Of a stretch of 64,000 nt of DNA, positions 1 to 12,800 are shown in pieces. Positions within the stretch are counted from its first letter, which is position 1. Each line of letters begins with the position of its first letter. Source of the stretch: Psoroptes ovis (taxonomy: Eukaryota; Arthropoda; Arachnida; Sarcoptiformes; Psoroptidae). A model generated the notes under the pieces. That model did not search any database. It saw only the letters and a program-made list of their open reading frames with translations, and was not told where the DNA came from. A program made the position numbers and the translations under genes. The DNA lies in NCBI GenBank assembly GCA_002943765.1, contig PQWQ01000004.1, positions 124,001-188,000 on the forward strand, written 5' to 3'.

Positions 1-1458
1 GCGATTGATAACAATCATACATTTACAATAGCAATAGCATTAATATCACAATGTCTTTTCTAATGAAAATGGCAATTTCCAAATTTTCAAATGACTTTGA
101 AACTTTTTGTTTTGTTTTAACCATTTCTTTTGGTTTTTTTTTTTTTTTTTTTTTTTTTTGGTAGCTTTCTCATAAACAACAACACTGATAATTGCGAAAT
201 AAACCAAATGAAATGATCAAAGATTAAGACACATGTCAAGTCAGAACCATTGCGTGTGTGTGTATGTGTGTGTGTTCAGAAAAGATTTGAAAGAAAATAA
301 AAGAAAATTTTCTTTAATTTCCGCTCATTCATCTTCTTCCTCAAACACACTGTGATTGTAGTCTATAGATGTGATGACAACCTTTTGAAACACCAACCAA
401 ACAAAACAAAACAAATGATGTTCTATTCTGTGACATTTCGCACAAAGATAAGACAAAGTTTACCAAAGACCAAAGACTTTGGCAAAAACAAATGGTGATC
501 GATTATGAAAAATACGACTGAAAAAATATTTCCAAATTTCAAAATGTGTCATCATAATGTAGAGATAATATTTTGTCCGAGTATAAGATCCGAATGTTCA
601 CGGATCCATTTGTTTGATTCGTATTAATAATATTAAGTTGTCCGAAAAATTTTTGCCGATTATATCGTAGGAAATGATGAGAAAATCGGCAAAAACTTAT
701 CGGACAACAACCTAGTAATTTTTTTCGTCAAAAAATTCTATTGAAATGTAATTAGCAAACACACACACACACAGAGAATAGGTTTTATATTTCTAATTTC
801 AAAATTTCTACGAATACAATGATTGGGCGTTATTTATTAAAATTCAAATGAAAATTTGAATGTTCATAAAATTAGAAATCGAAATTGACAATTCAAAATC
901 GAATTGTGGCTAATTGAATATTCACAATTTTTTTTTTTACTCGTATGTCGCAAGGGCGTCATTTGATGAACATTTTCAAACATGTTCATTCATTCATAAA
1001 TTCATTCAACGTTTTGAACATGTTTCACTGCAATTTCTTTCAATTAATCAATTTGAGATTCGATCTCTTCTATATTTGAATATCGAATAATAATGAGAAT
1101 ATGGAAAAAAGAGAATATATGAGGAATTTTCCAGAAAAAAAAACAAACAAACAAAATCAAATTGAATTTTCTTTGTATGAAAAACAAGCATAATATATCT
1201 AAAATTATATTCAAGATTATTATTTGTGTTTTATAATATGAAATGAGTTTTTTTTTCATTTGATAATAACTTTCCTTTATGAATAATATCGTCATTATCA
1301 ATAATAATAATCGTCTTATTAATTCTAATAATGATTCTGGTTGATTTTCAATTATTTCATTGAAATCAGCCTTATGATTCAACGATGAACTCATATCGCG
1401 ATAAATGAATTCGGCTGAATGAAATGAATTTAATAATTTTCTAAAAATTGGAAAAATG
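1..1458. other. Non-coding AT-rich flank
   Basis: No supportable gene. It holds a poly-T run at about 127-159, a short TG run near 251-274, and one palindromic MITE (631-716). An open frame on the minus strand at 1044-1394 is rejected: it is dominated by Ile/Leu/Phe from A/T runs and has no convincing splice context. Confidence 0.6.
631..716. mobile_element. Palindromic MITE, copy 1
   Basis: Arms are TTGTCCGAAAAATTTTTGCC and GGCAAAAACTTATCGGACAA around a ~23-base centre. The right end reads AACAACCTAG, so it has a small duplication relative to the family end CCTAA. See the 19-copy family in the findings. Confidence 0.8.
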
Positions 1459-2864
1459 TATAGCCTTATGTTTTTCGGAAAATTTCCACGTGTTATAGCC
1501 TTAGATTTTTTCGATTTTTTGGAAAATTTACAAAGACTATAGCCTTAGATTTTTTTGAAAAATTCAAAAATTTTGACGATAGATAGCCTTAGATTTTTTC
1601 GATTTTTTGGAAAATTTTCACGTACTATAGCCTTAGATTTTTTTGAAAAATTCAAAAATTTTGACGATAGATAGCCTTAAATTTTTTCGATTTTTTCAAA
1701 AATTTTGTCGATAGATAGCCTTAGATTTTTTCGATTTTTTCAAAAATTTTGACGATAGATAGCCTTAGATTTTTTCGATTTTTTGGAAAATTTCCACGTA
1801 TTATAGCCTTAGATTTTTTCGATTTTTTGGAAAATTTCCACGTATTATAGCCTTAGATTTTTTCGATTTTTTGGAAAATTTTCACGTACTATAGCCTTAG
1901 ATTTTTTCGATTTTTTGGAAAATTTCCACGTACTATAGCCTTAGATTTTTTCGATTTTTCGGAAAATTTTCACGTACTATAGCCTTAGATTTTTTCGATT
2001 TTTTGGAAAATTTACAAAGACTATAGCCTTAGATTTTTTTGAAAAATTCAAAAATTTTGACGATAGATAGCCTTAGATTTTTTCGATTTTTTCAAAAATT
2101 TTGACGATAGATAGCCTTAGATTTTTTCGATTTTTTGGAAAATTTCCACGTATTATAGCCTTAGATTTTTTCGATTTTTTGGAAAATTTTCACGTACTAT
2201 AGCCTTAGATTTTTTCGATTTTTTCAAAAATTTTGTCGATAGATAGCCTTAGATTTTTTCGATTTTTTGGAAAATTTACAAAGACTATAGCCTTAGATTT
2301 TTTTGAAAAATTCAAAAATTTTGACGATAGATAGCCTTAGATTTTTTCGATTTTTTCAAAAATTTTGACGATAGATAGCCTTAGATTTTTTCGATTTTTT
2401 GGAAAATTTCCACGTATTATAGCCTTAGATTTTTTCGATTTTTTGGAAAATTTTCACGTACTATAGCCTTAGATTTTTTCGATTTTTTCAAAAATTTTGT
2501 CGATAGATAGCCTTAGATTTTTTCGATTTTTTGGAAAATTTTCACGTACTATAGCCTTAGATTTTTTTGAAAAATTCAAAAATTTTGACGATAGATAGCC
2601 TTAGATTTTTTCGATTTTTCTGAAAATTTTCACGTACTATAGCCTTAGATTTTTTCGATTTTTTGGAAAATTTTCACGTACTATAGCCTTAGATTTTTTT
2701 TTTAAAATTCAAAAATTTTGACGATAGCCTTAGATTTTTTCGATTTTTCTGAAAATTTTCACGTACTATAGCCTTAGATTTTTTTGAAAAATTCAAAAAT
2801 TTTGACGATAGATAGCCTTAGATTTTTTCAATTTTTCGGAAAATTCACAAAGACTCTAGCCTTG
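1459..2864. repeat. 44-bp minisatellite, about 32 units
   Basis: Every unit opens with (T)ATAGCCTTAGATTTTTT and differs in its second half. Type A ends GGAAAATTTYCACGTAY, type B is GAAAAATTCAAAAATTTTGA then CGATAG, type C is CGATTTTTTCAAAAATTTTG then (A/T)CGATAG, and type D ends GGAAAATTTACAAAGAC. The ACAAAG marker of type D occurs at 1530, 2014 and 2278, spacings of exactly 11 and 6 units. The order D-B-C-A-A-C repeats as a 264-bp block around 1985-2512. Units near 2700-2760 carry small indels. No coding potential. Confidence 0.95.
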
Positions 2865-3761
2865 CAATTTTTCTATATTTAATTCAACATTCAATTTTGG
2901 CTTAATTTTCGTTTCTCTATCTATATTTATTAAGGAAAATAGTGAAATAGATTAATATTCATTGAAATCATCGTTTAAAATAAAATTTGCTTTGAAAATA
3001 AATGAATGAATGCCCATCACACTTAATATTGATATAAATTAGTACTGGATTAGTATTCAAAACCATACTGTATTTCTATTGCAAAGAATTATGTATCATT
3101 TCCATAATTATTTCAATTGATTTGCAGCGAAAATATTATCAAAAAAAAAAAAAAAATGATTTCTTGGATCAATTCATTGACTTTAGAAATCAAAAAAAAG
3201 TAAAAATGAATCGAAAAATTAATAATAAAGGCCTCTAATATTTCATTCAATTCTCGAAACGTTCAAATAAGTAATGAAATTAAAATGATCATCATTCAAT
3301 GTTATTATTATTATTATCATTCATTCGATTCTATTTGGTCTATGATCATTGATCAATTGAACTGATAACACATTTTTCATCTGCTCTAATGGCTAAGGCT
3401 ATACATTCGTTTTGTTTCAAATATATTTTCTTCTACGTTTTCGACTCAATCAATTCGGTAAATTATGTTTCACATTGAAAAACAAAAAAAAAACATTGTT
3501 TCAAAATGATAATGACCTATATGAAGGATGTTTGTAAGGGTGTTAAGGGCCTGAAAAAAATGGTCGATTATTATTTAGTTTCATCACTATTAATGATTAT
3601 AATGATAATAATTACATTTTCATTCAAACAAAAACAAAACTTTTACAATGATGTTATTTAAAGTATTTATTTGGTGAATTAATGTATTTTCTTTATTTTT
3701 TCTATTTGTTATTACATATTACAAATACATAATAATCATTATTATTATTATAATTATTATT

Positions 3762-3842
3762 CAGGTTGTCCGAAAAGTTTTTGCCGATTTTTCAATGATT
3801 TTCTACGCGATATAACTGGCGAAAACTTTGCGGACAATCTTT
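3762..3842. mobile_element. Palindromic MITE, copy 2
   Basis: Left end CAGGTTGTCCGAAAAG, right end ACTTTGCGGACAATCT. The arms carry different variants (GAAAAG against CTTTGCGG), so this copy has mutated or recombined since insertion. Confidence 0.78.
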
Positions 3843-5399
3843 TATATTTTCATTGGTACAATTTGGAATTAAAGTTTTTTTTGTTTTGTTTTGTTTGTTT
3901 CATATAAATGAATAAACATAATAATCAAAAACTTTACAAAATTTCAATTTTGAATGTGATGATTCAGCATATCAATCTATTTATTATTATCATATCTTTA
4001 AATAATTTGAATTTTTTTTTTGTTTTGAAATCAAAGAAACAATAAGAAAAAGGAAAAGAAAATAATTTCTTTTCTTAAAAAAATGTTCAGCATCATCAAT
4101 TGATGATGCCATCCTATTATTGCTTCCATCACATTTTGTTTGATAATTTGAAATATTAATGCATTTATTTCGTTTATTTATTTATAATACAAATTCTCAT
4201 TCAATAGTCAGCATATATTACAATGCCGTCAGATAATTTCAATATTTTTTTTTCCAATTTTTGATTACTTTACAATTACACATGAGAGTATGTCTTGGAA
4301 AAATTTGCTCAAGGGTCTGATTTTCTAAATGAAATCAATGGACCAAATCGATAATAAATTGATTTATTGATTATTACAATTCTTATATATTTATATTCAT
4401 CAATATATGTTGCCACATATTGATGAATATGATCATTGGATATCATCATCAAAAAAATATATTTCAATTCGAATTTGAAATATGAAATCGTACATTTTAC
4501 CATTGAAAACATCACAATTCAATTGTTTTTTTTTCACTATTGGCCACAGGCAATTAGAATACTAGGTACTATTATATTTTCGAAAATTATTTCGTAAGAC
4601 AATTCATCTGTCTACTAGAATTAATAATATACGTTATTGTATATCTCATTAGACAATTCGACAATTCAATAATAATAATAATAATAAATTCAATTATTAC
4701 AAAATTCACAGTTGAATTGATTGGAATTTATCGATCGATTGATTGATTTATAAAATTTTCAATTGTTTTTGTCATTTTTATTTTTGTATTGGTGACAATA
4801 TTATTATCATGACACAAGAATTATTTATTTATTTATCATTCACTATATGAAAAAAATGTCATTAAAAAAAAGATTAATTTCATTCATGTGTGCCATTCCA
4901 CACATCATTCATAACACGATGAATGTATGAAAAAATTGAAAATTGCCTCTGGTCATTCATTGCATCATCATCATCATGCTATTATCATCATCATTTCAAT
5001 CATTCTATTAATAATAATGATGAATTGATGAAAATTTAAACAACGAATTTGGGTATTATTATATCAATTTAATATTATCATCACACTCAATATATGAATG
5101 AATGTAGTAGTGTAAACCTTAACTCTATCAATTTTTTTATGTTTTTGGAAATTTTGGAAATCTCATTGTGTGTTCAAAGTTCCTGAACATTCGTTTTTTT
5201 TCTGCTCGAATGATATGAAATTCAAAATTCAAAATGTGATAACTGTTAACTATTTTCGATGATAATAATGATGTGAGCTCTGTAATCGATGCCTTCGGGG
5301 AACCAGACCAAAATCAAACAAAACAATAAACATTTATATCTATCTACTTTGGTGATAATAACACTTTTTTGAATTATTCGATTTTTTTGGGGAACATGG

Positions 5400-5419
5400 C
5401 ACACACACACACACACACA
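5400..5419. repeat. CA microsatellite
   Basis: Uninterrupted AC repeat of about ten units downstream of the minus-strand gene. Confidence 0.9.
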
Positions 5420-5696
5420 TATTGTTTTGATGATATTCGCTATTTGTTGTATAGTGTCCTTATAAACACATTTTTTATTTGTGCACATCCATAGTGATCT
5501 AAAGTGTTCACAAACACACACACACATATCCTTGCATAGTAGATGTATGCAAGGATCACATTTTAAATTGAAAAAATTTCGCTCATCATTCACTAATATC
5601 ATTTTGTTTCGAAAATGATAAAATATACCCGCAAGCGAATTCTTTATACTCTTACTATTGTATATTTCCATTATTTTCATCAATCAAATTAAAAAT

Positions 5697-7963
5697 TTAA
5701 AATAAAATTTCGATTATTAAAAAAAAGTGAAAATTTACTTTTTTTGTTCTAAATGAATCATTTAGCGCCATCTGCGGTGGTAATTGTTGCAGTGATGGCT
5801 TAGGCACATAACCATTTAGGCTATACATTGCTGGACGATTTACTTTTGGTAATAAAAGCTTTGGTATACGTAATGGACGTTTATTCAATGTTTGTTGTTG
5901 TTGTTGATTTACGTAACGTTCAAATAATAATACCGATGATGGCAATGGTTGATTTGAATCATCATCACTAGATGATGCCAATGTGGTAGCATTAGTTTTA
6001 TTTTTGTGTAAATTATTATTATTGTTATTATTACGATTATTACGACGATTTACTTGCCATAAATCTATTTGGAAAAAAAATTTATTTAATCATTAATTTG
6101 TCATTTGTTATCCACTACTAATTCATTCGATTATCCTTAGTCATATACCTTTGATCATTGATGATTCTTCTGAATTTCTTAGCTTTACATCATCCGAATT
6201 TGTAGTGAGCTCAGTATTAGTATCGATTGTTGTTGTTGTTGTCGTTGATTCAGTTGCCATGGTTGATGACTCTGGTGATTCTGTTACTGTTAAGATTGTT
6301 GGCGCATTCGATTTGGTTCGATATTCATTTTTCTTATTATTATTATTATCATTGTCTAATAATACAAATGAATCGATTCGATCAATCAATGTTGATGAAT
6401 TATTCGAATGGTTTTGTTTTGATTTAACATCATAATAATGATTTGAATTATCATTCACGTTACTATCGACAAATTGATAATATTCTGGTGATGATTTAAT
6501 GTCCTACGAGAGCAAAAGAACAGAGCAAAACAAAGTTATTAATTATCAAATCAATCAATCAATGATAAATTACCTTTCTATCATCTTTGGCTGTTTGATT
6601 GTTAATCAATTCATCATTAATATTAGCATTCAATTGTTGTGGATATTCATAAACATTTACGAACGGTTCTTTATCATCCGATTGTTCATCATCTATCATT
6701 GATTCATATGAATCAATCATAATTGCGTCACTATTATTGTTATAATTATTCGCATTAATCATTTCAATTGAATAATTATCATTATTTTTAACAGAATTAT
6801 TCTTATTCATCAGCGATGGTGGTGGTGGTGCTGCTGTAGTCGTAGTTATTGTCATTGGTGTTGTCATTTCATTAGCGAAACCAAAGCCATTTTTCAAATC
6901 GTTTGCTTCATTATTAATATTATTATTATTATTATTATTAGATCCAATTGAATTTGTTGTGACAACATTTTCGAAAAAACCAATACGTTTAAAGAATGAT
7001 TTTGTTGTTGCTTGGGATGGAAATAATGGTGGAACATATTCATTGATAGCGCTACTATGACTACTAGTTGATTCTTCAGTATTCAAAATATCTTTGACTG
7101 TTGTCGGCTTTGATTGTTTTGAATCGTTCGAACTATTAGTATCATCATTTGAATCATCATTATTATGCTGATGATTATTATTCCCATTATCATCATCTAA
7201 TGCATAAAAACATTTAGGTGCAGAATCATCCATAATATTTGTACGGATTTGTGATAAGCAAATTATTTTTTCACGTCTCATGTTCGGCATCGAAGTGGTT
7301 GAAGTTGTTGTCGGCTCTGATTCGAAAGAAATTTCATTGCTGTCATCATTGTTTGTCGTTGCTGTCGTAATCGATTTAGTTGATGACCGGATTTGATCGT
7401 TTGATTGATTTATGACATGCAAATGATTGTGACCATGACTACTACTTGTCAACTTATTATAAGTCTTTGATTTTGATTCATTTTCATTAACTGAATGTTG
7501 TTGATGATGATCTTCATCATCATTTTTCGAATGTTTTTTTCGTAATTTTATTACTTTTTTCAATAATTTACGTTTATGATTCAATCGTAACATTGCTAAA
7601 TCATTCGATGTTAATACATCAAATTCATTTGATCGCCGTACTTTCATACGTCGTTGTCTTCGTATAATTCTTGCACGTGATGATACATTATGATCATTAT
7701 CCATTACTGTTACATCTATAGTTTTAAGAATAATTGAAAAAATAATTAAATTCTTATAATCATCAATATATTCTGATACAAACCTTTAGATTCATGTTTA
7801 TGATGGCTTACAGCATTTGTATGATTATTATCATTATTATTTTGTTGTTTATCCATTGATACAGTTGGTATTGTTGTTTCAGTGGTAGCCAACGATGTTG
7901 TTTCATCAGTATAATCTTCATTCGATACTGAATCATCAGCATTAGGAGCATCGATTATTGAAT
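5697..7963 (-). CDS. Ser/Thr/Asn-rich protein, exons 2-5
   Basis: Unrecognised protein. Exons on the minus strand are 7963-7784, 7715-6574, 6503-6149 and 6064-5739. Each has AG before it, the first three end in AAAG|GT, and the phases join without stops. The first exon starts two bases into a codon, so it needs an upstream exon ending with one spare base, which the exon at 40754-39848 supplies. The protein is dominated by Asn, Ser, Thr and His. It has a basic patch (RARIIRRQRRMKVRRS near the start of the second exon here) and compact stretches such as EKIICLSQIRTNIMDDSAPK. The end is ambiguous: reading through the last GTAAAT gives a stop at 5697, otherwise another exon follows. With the upstream exon it would be about 983 residues. 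It could be an extracellular linker-rich or nuclear protein; I see no domain that decides. Confidence 0.65.
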
Positions 7964-8626
7964 CTATTGATTTAATTAATTAAAAATTAATTAATTAATT
8001 AATTTCAAATCGAGAAAAACAAGCATATTTTAATTTGATTCGGGTGGTTTTTTTGGATATATATTTCAAGCCAAAAAAAACCTTCATAAATCTATTACAA
8101 TGCAATCGATATACACGCAATTTTTTCAAATAGCAATTTAGCACATGTGATTGCCAAGCAATTAACACGTGAATGGCTCAAAATTGCCAAATTGAAATTC
8201 ATTGTTTACTTTGTTCATTGTAATCATGGTGAAATCAATTTGAATCGAAGTGAATTATTTTCAATTATTATTTTAAAAAAATAATGATGAAGGAATCGAA
8301 AGTAGCCGAATCGATTATTATGAATTTTTCATTATCACAAAATCACAAAACTAATGTGTACAACAACAATAATAAGTGTGTATATGTGTGTGTATGTTAA
8401 TAGAATGAAATTGGAGCAACTCATTAAGTCAACAATTAGCAACAAACAAAAACAATTGATGGTCAAATTCAAACATATTTTGTTGCCATTGAGAAAATCA
8501 TCAATGAATCACAAAACATGAAACATGAACATTAATAATAAATATATTTCATTATCATTCAATGTTTTTCAATTGATTAAAATGACTTGATATAATTATT
8601 CGATCTGTAAAATGAAATAATAATAA

Positions 8627-8710
8627 TATTAGATTGTCCGATAAGTTTTTGCCGATTTTCTCTTGATTCCCTACGATATAAAAGGCAAAAACTTTTTGGA
8701 CAACCTAATA
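8627..8710. mobile_element. Palindromic MITE, copy 3
   Basis: TA-flanked. Left TTAGATTGTCCGATAAG, right ACTTTTTGGACAACCTAA. It lies about 0.6 kb left of the LTR retrotransposon. Confidence 0.82.
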
Positions 8711-9330
8711 ATATAATATCCACGTGCTAAAAAATGATTTGGGCATGCATGCATTTGTTTAAGGGGAATAAATTATTGTTAATGTATTTTTGGTTAAAAC
8801 AAATTATTATTTCTATTATTTCCAATTGTTATATTCGATTGAAAACAAGTAAATTTTGGCCAAAAAAAAAATTAATTAACAATTTTTTTCAAATGAAATA
8901 TTAATTATCCATTCATTCATTCATTCATCGCATATCAATACATACACACATATATTCGATACATTTCATTTTCTTAAATCATCAAGATTCATAATTTCAA
9001 TGCTAATAGCTTTCCAAATAGCTTTCAAGTCTTTTAAAATATTAAAAATGATTTATTTTTCCAATTTTCTCCTGAGGTTTAAGAAATAAATATTGATATT
9101 TAATCTTGAATATTTTTGTTTATTTATTTGTTTGGATCAATAACAATCAAATTTCAATCGATTGTAATCATTATATCATAAAATGATGTTAACAGCAACA
9201 GGTGTTTGATGAATTAGCGCTAATCGATAATGGAATAATCGAAAAAATTGGAAAAAAAATTGAACACACACACATATGCGATTCAAATATGTAATTTCAT
9301 TCATTCAAATATGAATGATCATTGAATATA

Positions 9331-9768
9331 TGTAATAGAAATGGTAGTTATTGATCTAAAGAGATGTTATTTAACATCATTAATTTTTAAATCGTTAGCT
9401 TAATGATGATAATGTTTAGCTGATTACCATATTTGGCAAAAATTCCAATCTAATCACATTGGCTAAACATGCACATCATTATGATTTAAAGTATTCAAAA
9501 CATCCTCGATTTAATTACCTTTCTATCACATTCCTTTCTCATAATGTATATATTTTCCGTCATTTTAATCAAAATTGTCAATTTTTCAATTATTATTCAG
9601 TCAGTCGTTATTTTCATCAAATGTTGTCATTATCATTTTTTATCAATAAATAAAACTTTTACGAAAAAAAAAAAAAAAAAAAACTTGTTGTTGTGTCAAA
9701 AATTTATTTCGTGAAAAAAGAAGGTTAAATTCAACCAAAATTGCGCTCACCACTACGTATATCTTATA
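9331..9768 (+). repeat. 5' long terminal repeat
   Basis: Begins TGTAATAGAAATGG and ends near CTTATA. The 3' boundary is uncertain by a few bases because the target is TATA-like. Inside are a TATA-like GTATATATTTT near 9546, an initiator-like TCAGTCAGT near 9597, and overlapping AATAAA signals from 9645, followed by a run of 20 A. These suit a promoter and poly-A site. Confidence 0.95.
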
Positions 9769-9804
9769 AGCCAGCAAGATTGAACATTACAAAATATTAA
9801 TAAG

Positions 9805-12800
9805 ATGAGTACCTCCGACGTTTTGATGAAGAATCTCCAGGAATTGGAGAAAGAGAAGCCAGTTATTAGGCGAATGATAACTGAAGTATTTAACCAAATT
9901 AACGAAAAAACGATTGATGCTTACGATTTGGTAAAGAAAACATTGGAATTAGCGAAGAGAGTCGCAGACTATCGAGCCAAATTCAAAGCATCAGCAGATT
10001 ATGGACGTGAACATGGACTTCCGTTTGATTCCGAAAAATATGAATTGATCAATACAGATTATCATCAGAAACTTGATAAAATATACGAAGTGGCCGACAA
10101 AACAAAGCAGGACATCAAAAAAATAAATATATTTGAAATGACCATCCAAGACGACGCAACTAAAGCTAAAAATGAACCAAGTAAGTCAAATATAACTAAT
10201 CAACAAGTTCAACAGGAAACAATCACAATGACAACCGAAGCTGAACCAAAAACGATGCCTGAAAAATTTATTCTAAAAGAAATTGAAAAAATTAAACCAT
10301 TTTCGGGGAAATTTTTAGATTTTCGGAAATTTTTCGAAAGTCTAACATCACTTTTAGACCTTAGCTGTTTACCCCCGCAACGAAAAATCGATATAATTGC
10401 TGAAAAATTAGATGGACCAAGTCGACAACTTATAAATAGTATGGGCGATGAAGACGACTACGAGAAGGTCAAAACCATATTGCGTGAAAAATTTTATGAT
10501 CCGTATGAAGTCGTATTAAATATAGCTCAACAGTTAAGAAGTCTTCCAAAGTTGACAAATAATTTTGATATAATGGGTATGGAACGAATACTGGAAGATA
10601 TAAAGAAAACTGAAAAATTAATGATAAAGGTTAATATTAATCCCGCTTACACGTATCAATTCAAAAGAATCATCTATCAAAAATTGACATATGAAATTAT
10701 TAGTAAATTGGGTTGTGTTAGCGAAACCGATTTAAGTATCATTATCGAAGTATTGGAAAAAGAACATAAATTGGCTAGAAGTAGAAGGGAAGATCAGAAT
10801 CTCTTTGATGATTTCCTGAATTGCAATCCAATTGTTAAAACAAGTCCACAGAGACAAAATACAAGGTCAACCTATTGTTATTTTTGTAATAATCCAACAC
10901 ATAAATCTATTGATTGCTACGCTAAAATACCGTTGAAAACCAAAAAAAATATAATTTGGGAAAAAAATTTATGCATCAGATGTTTAGAAAAAGGACATCG
11001 TATGAAAAACTGTAATTCAAAACGAATATGTCAAATTTGTAAAAGTGGTCATCATGAAATTCTATGCCAAACACCTCAGCAAGACAATCCAAGATGGACT
11101 AATCAATCTAATGTTAACAGAGGAAATTATCGATCGATTACGTCTCCACAAAGAAATATGATTGAATACCCACAACAAAGATCGAATACCCCAAGAACAA
11201 AAGTTAAAGAAAGTTATGTGTGCGAAACCATGAATACAAAAAGTAATGATATGAAGTCCCATGTTCAACAAAATTCCGATACAAATGAACAAAAAGAAAT
11301 GAAAGATACAAAACCCGATGATTATGAAGTCCAGACAATGGAGGATGAGTTAATTGGTCTATCAAATCTAGAATCAAATATGCTCCACATGATGATGGCT
11401 CAGACGGAAACAACAGATATGGCTAAAAGAAAAGATTTGGAAGAACCAGTGGTAGTGAAAGTCCAAGTGAATGGTTTTGAACAAGAACTCATGATTGATA
11501 GCGGAGCAAACATCAGCTTCATAACACCGATGTATGTCAAAAAACTGTTGCTAAAAGAGAAACCATCAAACGAAAATATAATCACTCTGGGATCAAATGT
11601 TCATATAAAAGGCATATGTACGACAACAGTAAAAATTGAAAATATTGAACATGAAGTTAAATTTTATGTGGTGCCGCATGAAAAAGATATAATCGCTTTA
11701 GGCAGGGATGCAATGCGAAGTTTTGGAATAAGTATTATTCCAGAAGATGAAAACAAATGGAAAGTAAAAATTAATATTGGTCAAGGTAAAGAAAAGGACG
11801 TTGAAGACCACGATATAGGAAAATTATTGAAAAAGTACAAAGATGTTTTTGCTAAAAATAAAGAAGATATTGGATGTATAAAAAACGAAATGGCACAAAT
11901 TCATCTATCAAATGAAATACCGATCACATGCCGTCCTTACCCCTGTACAGCGATGGACCAGGAAATAATCGATAAAGAAATTGACCGGTTATTGAAAATG
12001 GATGTTATTGAACCATCAAACTCACCATTCTGTTTTCCAATAGTACTGGTTGATAAGAAAGACGAAGGAAAAAAAACAAGATTATGTGTTGATTATCGAA
12101 AATTGAATGACGTAACAATTGTAGAACATTATCCCATGCCGAAAATATCAGATATTGATGAACGCTTAATAAATTCGACGTATTTTACAACTTTAGATAT
12201 TAGCCAAGGATACTATCATGTGATGATAGATCCCGATGATCGTGGTAAAACAGGATTTGTGACAAAATACGACCAGTATCAATGGAAAAGACTCCCATTT
12301 GGATTAAAAAACGCTCCGATGATTTTCCAAAGAATCATATGGTCATTAATAAAAAGAAATAATCTACACATGTACTGTCACAACTATATTGATGACATTA
12401 TTATTTTCTCAAGAACAAAGAAGGAACATCTTACGCATTTGGATAATGTAATGAACGTTTTGTTGAAAGAAAATATAAAATTAAAATTGTCGAAATGTAT
12501 CTTTGGTATGAAATCTATTATATTTTTGGGACATAAGATCTCTGAACATGGAATTGCTCCATGCAGATCAAATATTGAAGCAATAGTAAAAGCAGAACCA
12601 CCTAAGAATTTGAAAGATTTGAGGGGATTTCTTGGCAAAATTAATTATTACCATAAATTCATTCCAAATAGAGCGGAAAAGACGTATTATCTAACGGAAT
12701 TATTGAAGAAAAATCAGAAATGGGAATGGACCGAAAATCAACAAAAAGAATTTGAAAATTTGAAAAACTTGCTTATCAAAGAACCTATTTTAAAATTGTT

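Larger units (their letters stand above)
2865..5696. other. Intergenic, AT-rich, with microsatellites
   Basis: No gene recognised. It contains one MITE (3762-3842), ATT/ATC trinucleotide runs and a CA run at 5400-5419. A minus-strand open frame at 5246-5683 is mostly translated CA repeat. Its 5' end (about 5570-5665) could be a further exon of the minus-strand gene next door, because a GT at 5738 and an AG near 5670 would keep frame. That link is weak. Confidence 0.5.

Noticed and set aside
1044..1394. Minus-strand open frame of 116 codons
   Set aside because: Mostly Ile, Leu, Phe and Lys from A/T runs; no clear splice site, partner exon or family resemblance.
1459..2864. CRISPR-like regular repeats
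   Set aside because: Units are contiguous variants of one 44-bp sequence with no unique spacers, in an intron-bearing genome.
5246..5683. Minus-strand open frame of 145 codons
   Set aside because: Large parts are translated CA repeat (CVCVC). Only its first ~30 residues could be an exon of the neighbouring gene, and the acceptor is weak.
6151..6435. Plus-strand open frames opposite the minus-strand exons
   Set aside because: The minus-strand frame has matching splice sites and continuous phase; these do not.
9459..9653. Identical 64-codon open frames at 9459 and 16147
   Set aside because: They lie inside the two LTRs and are explained by LTR identity and promoter/poly-A function.
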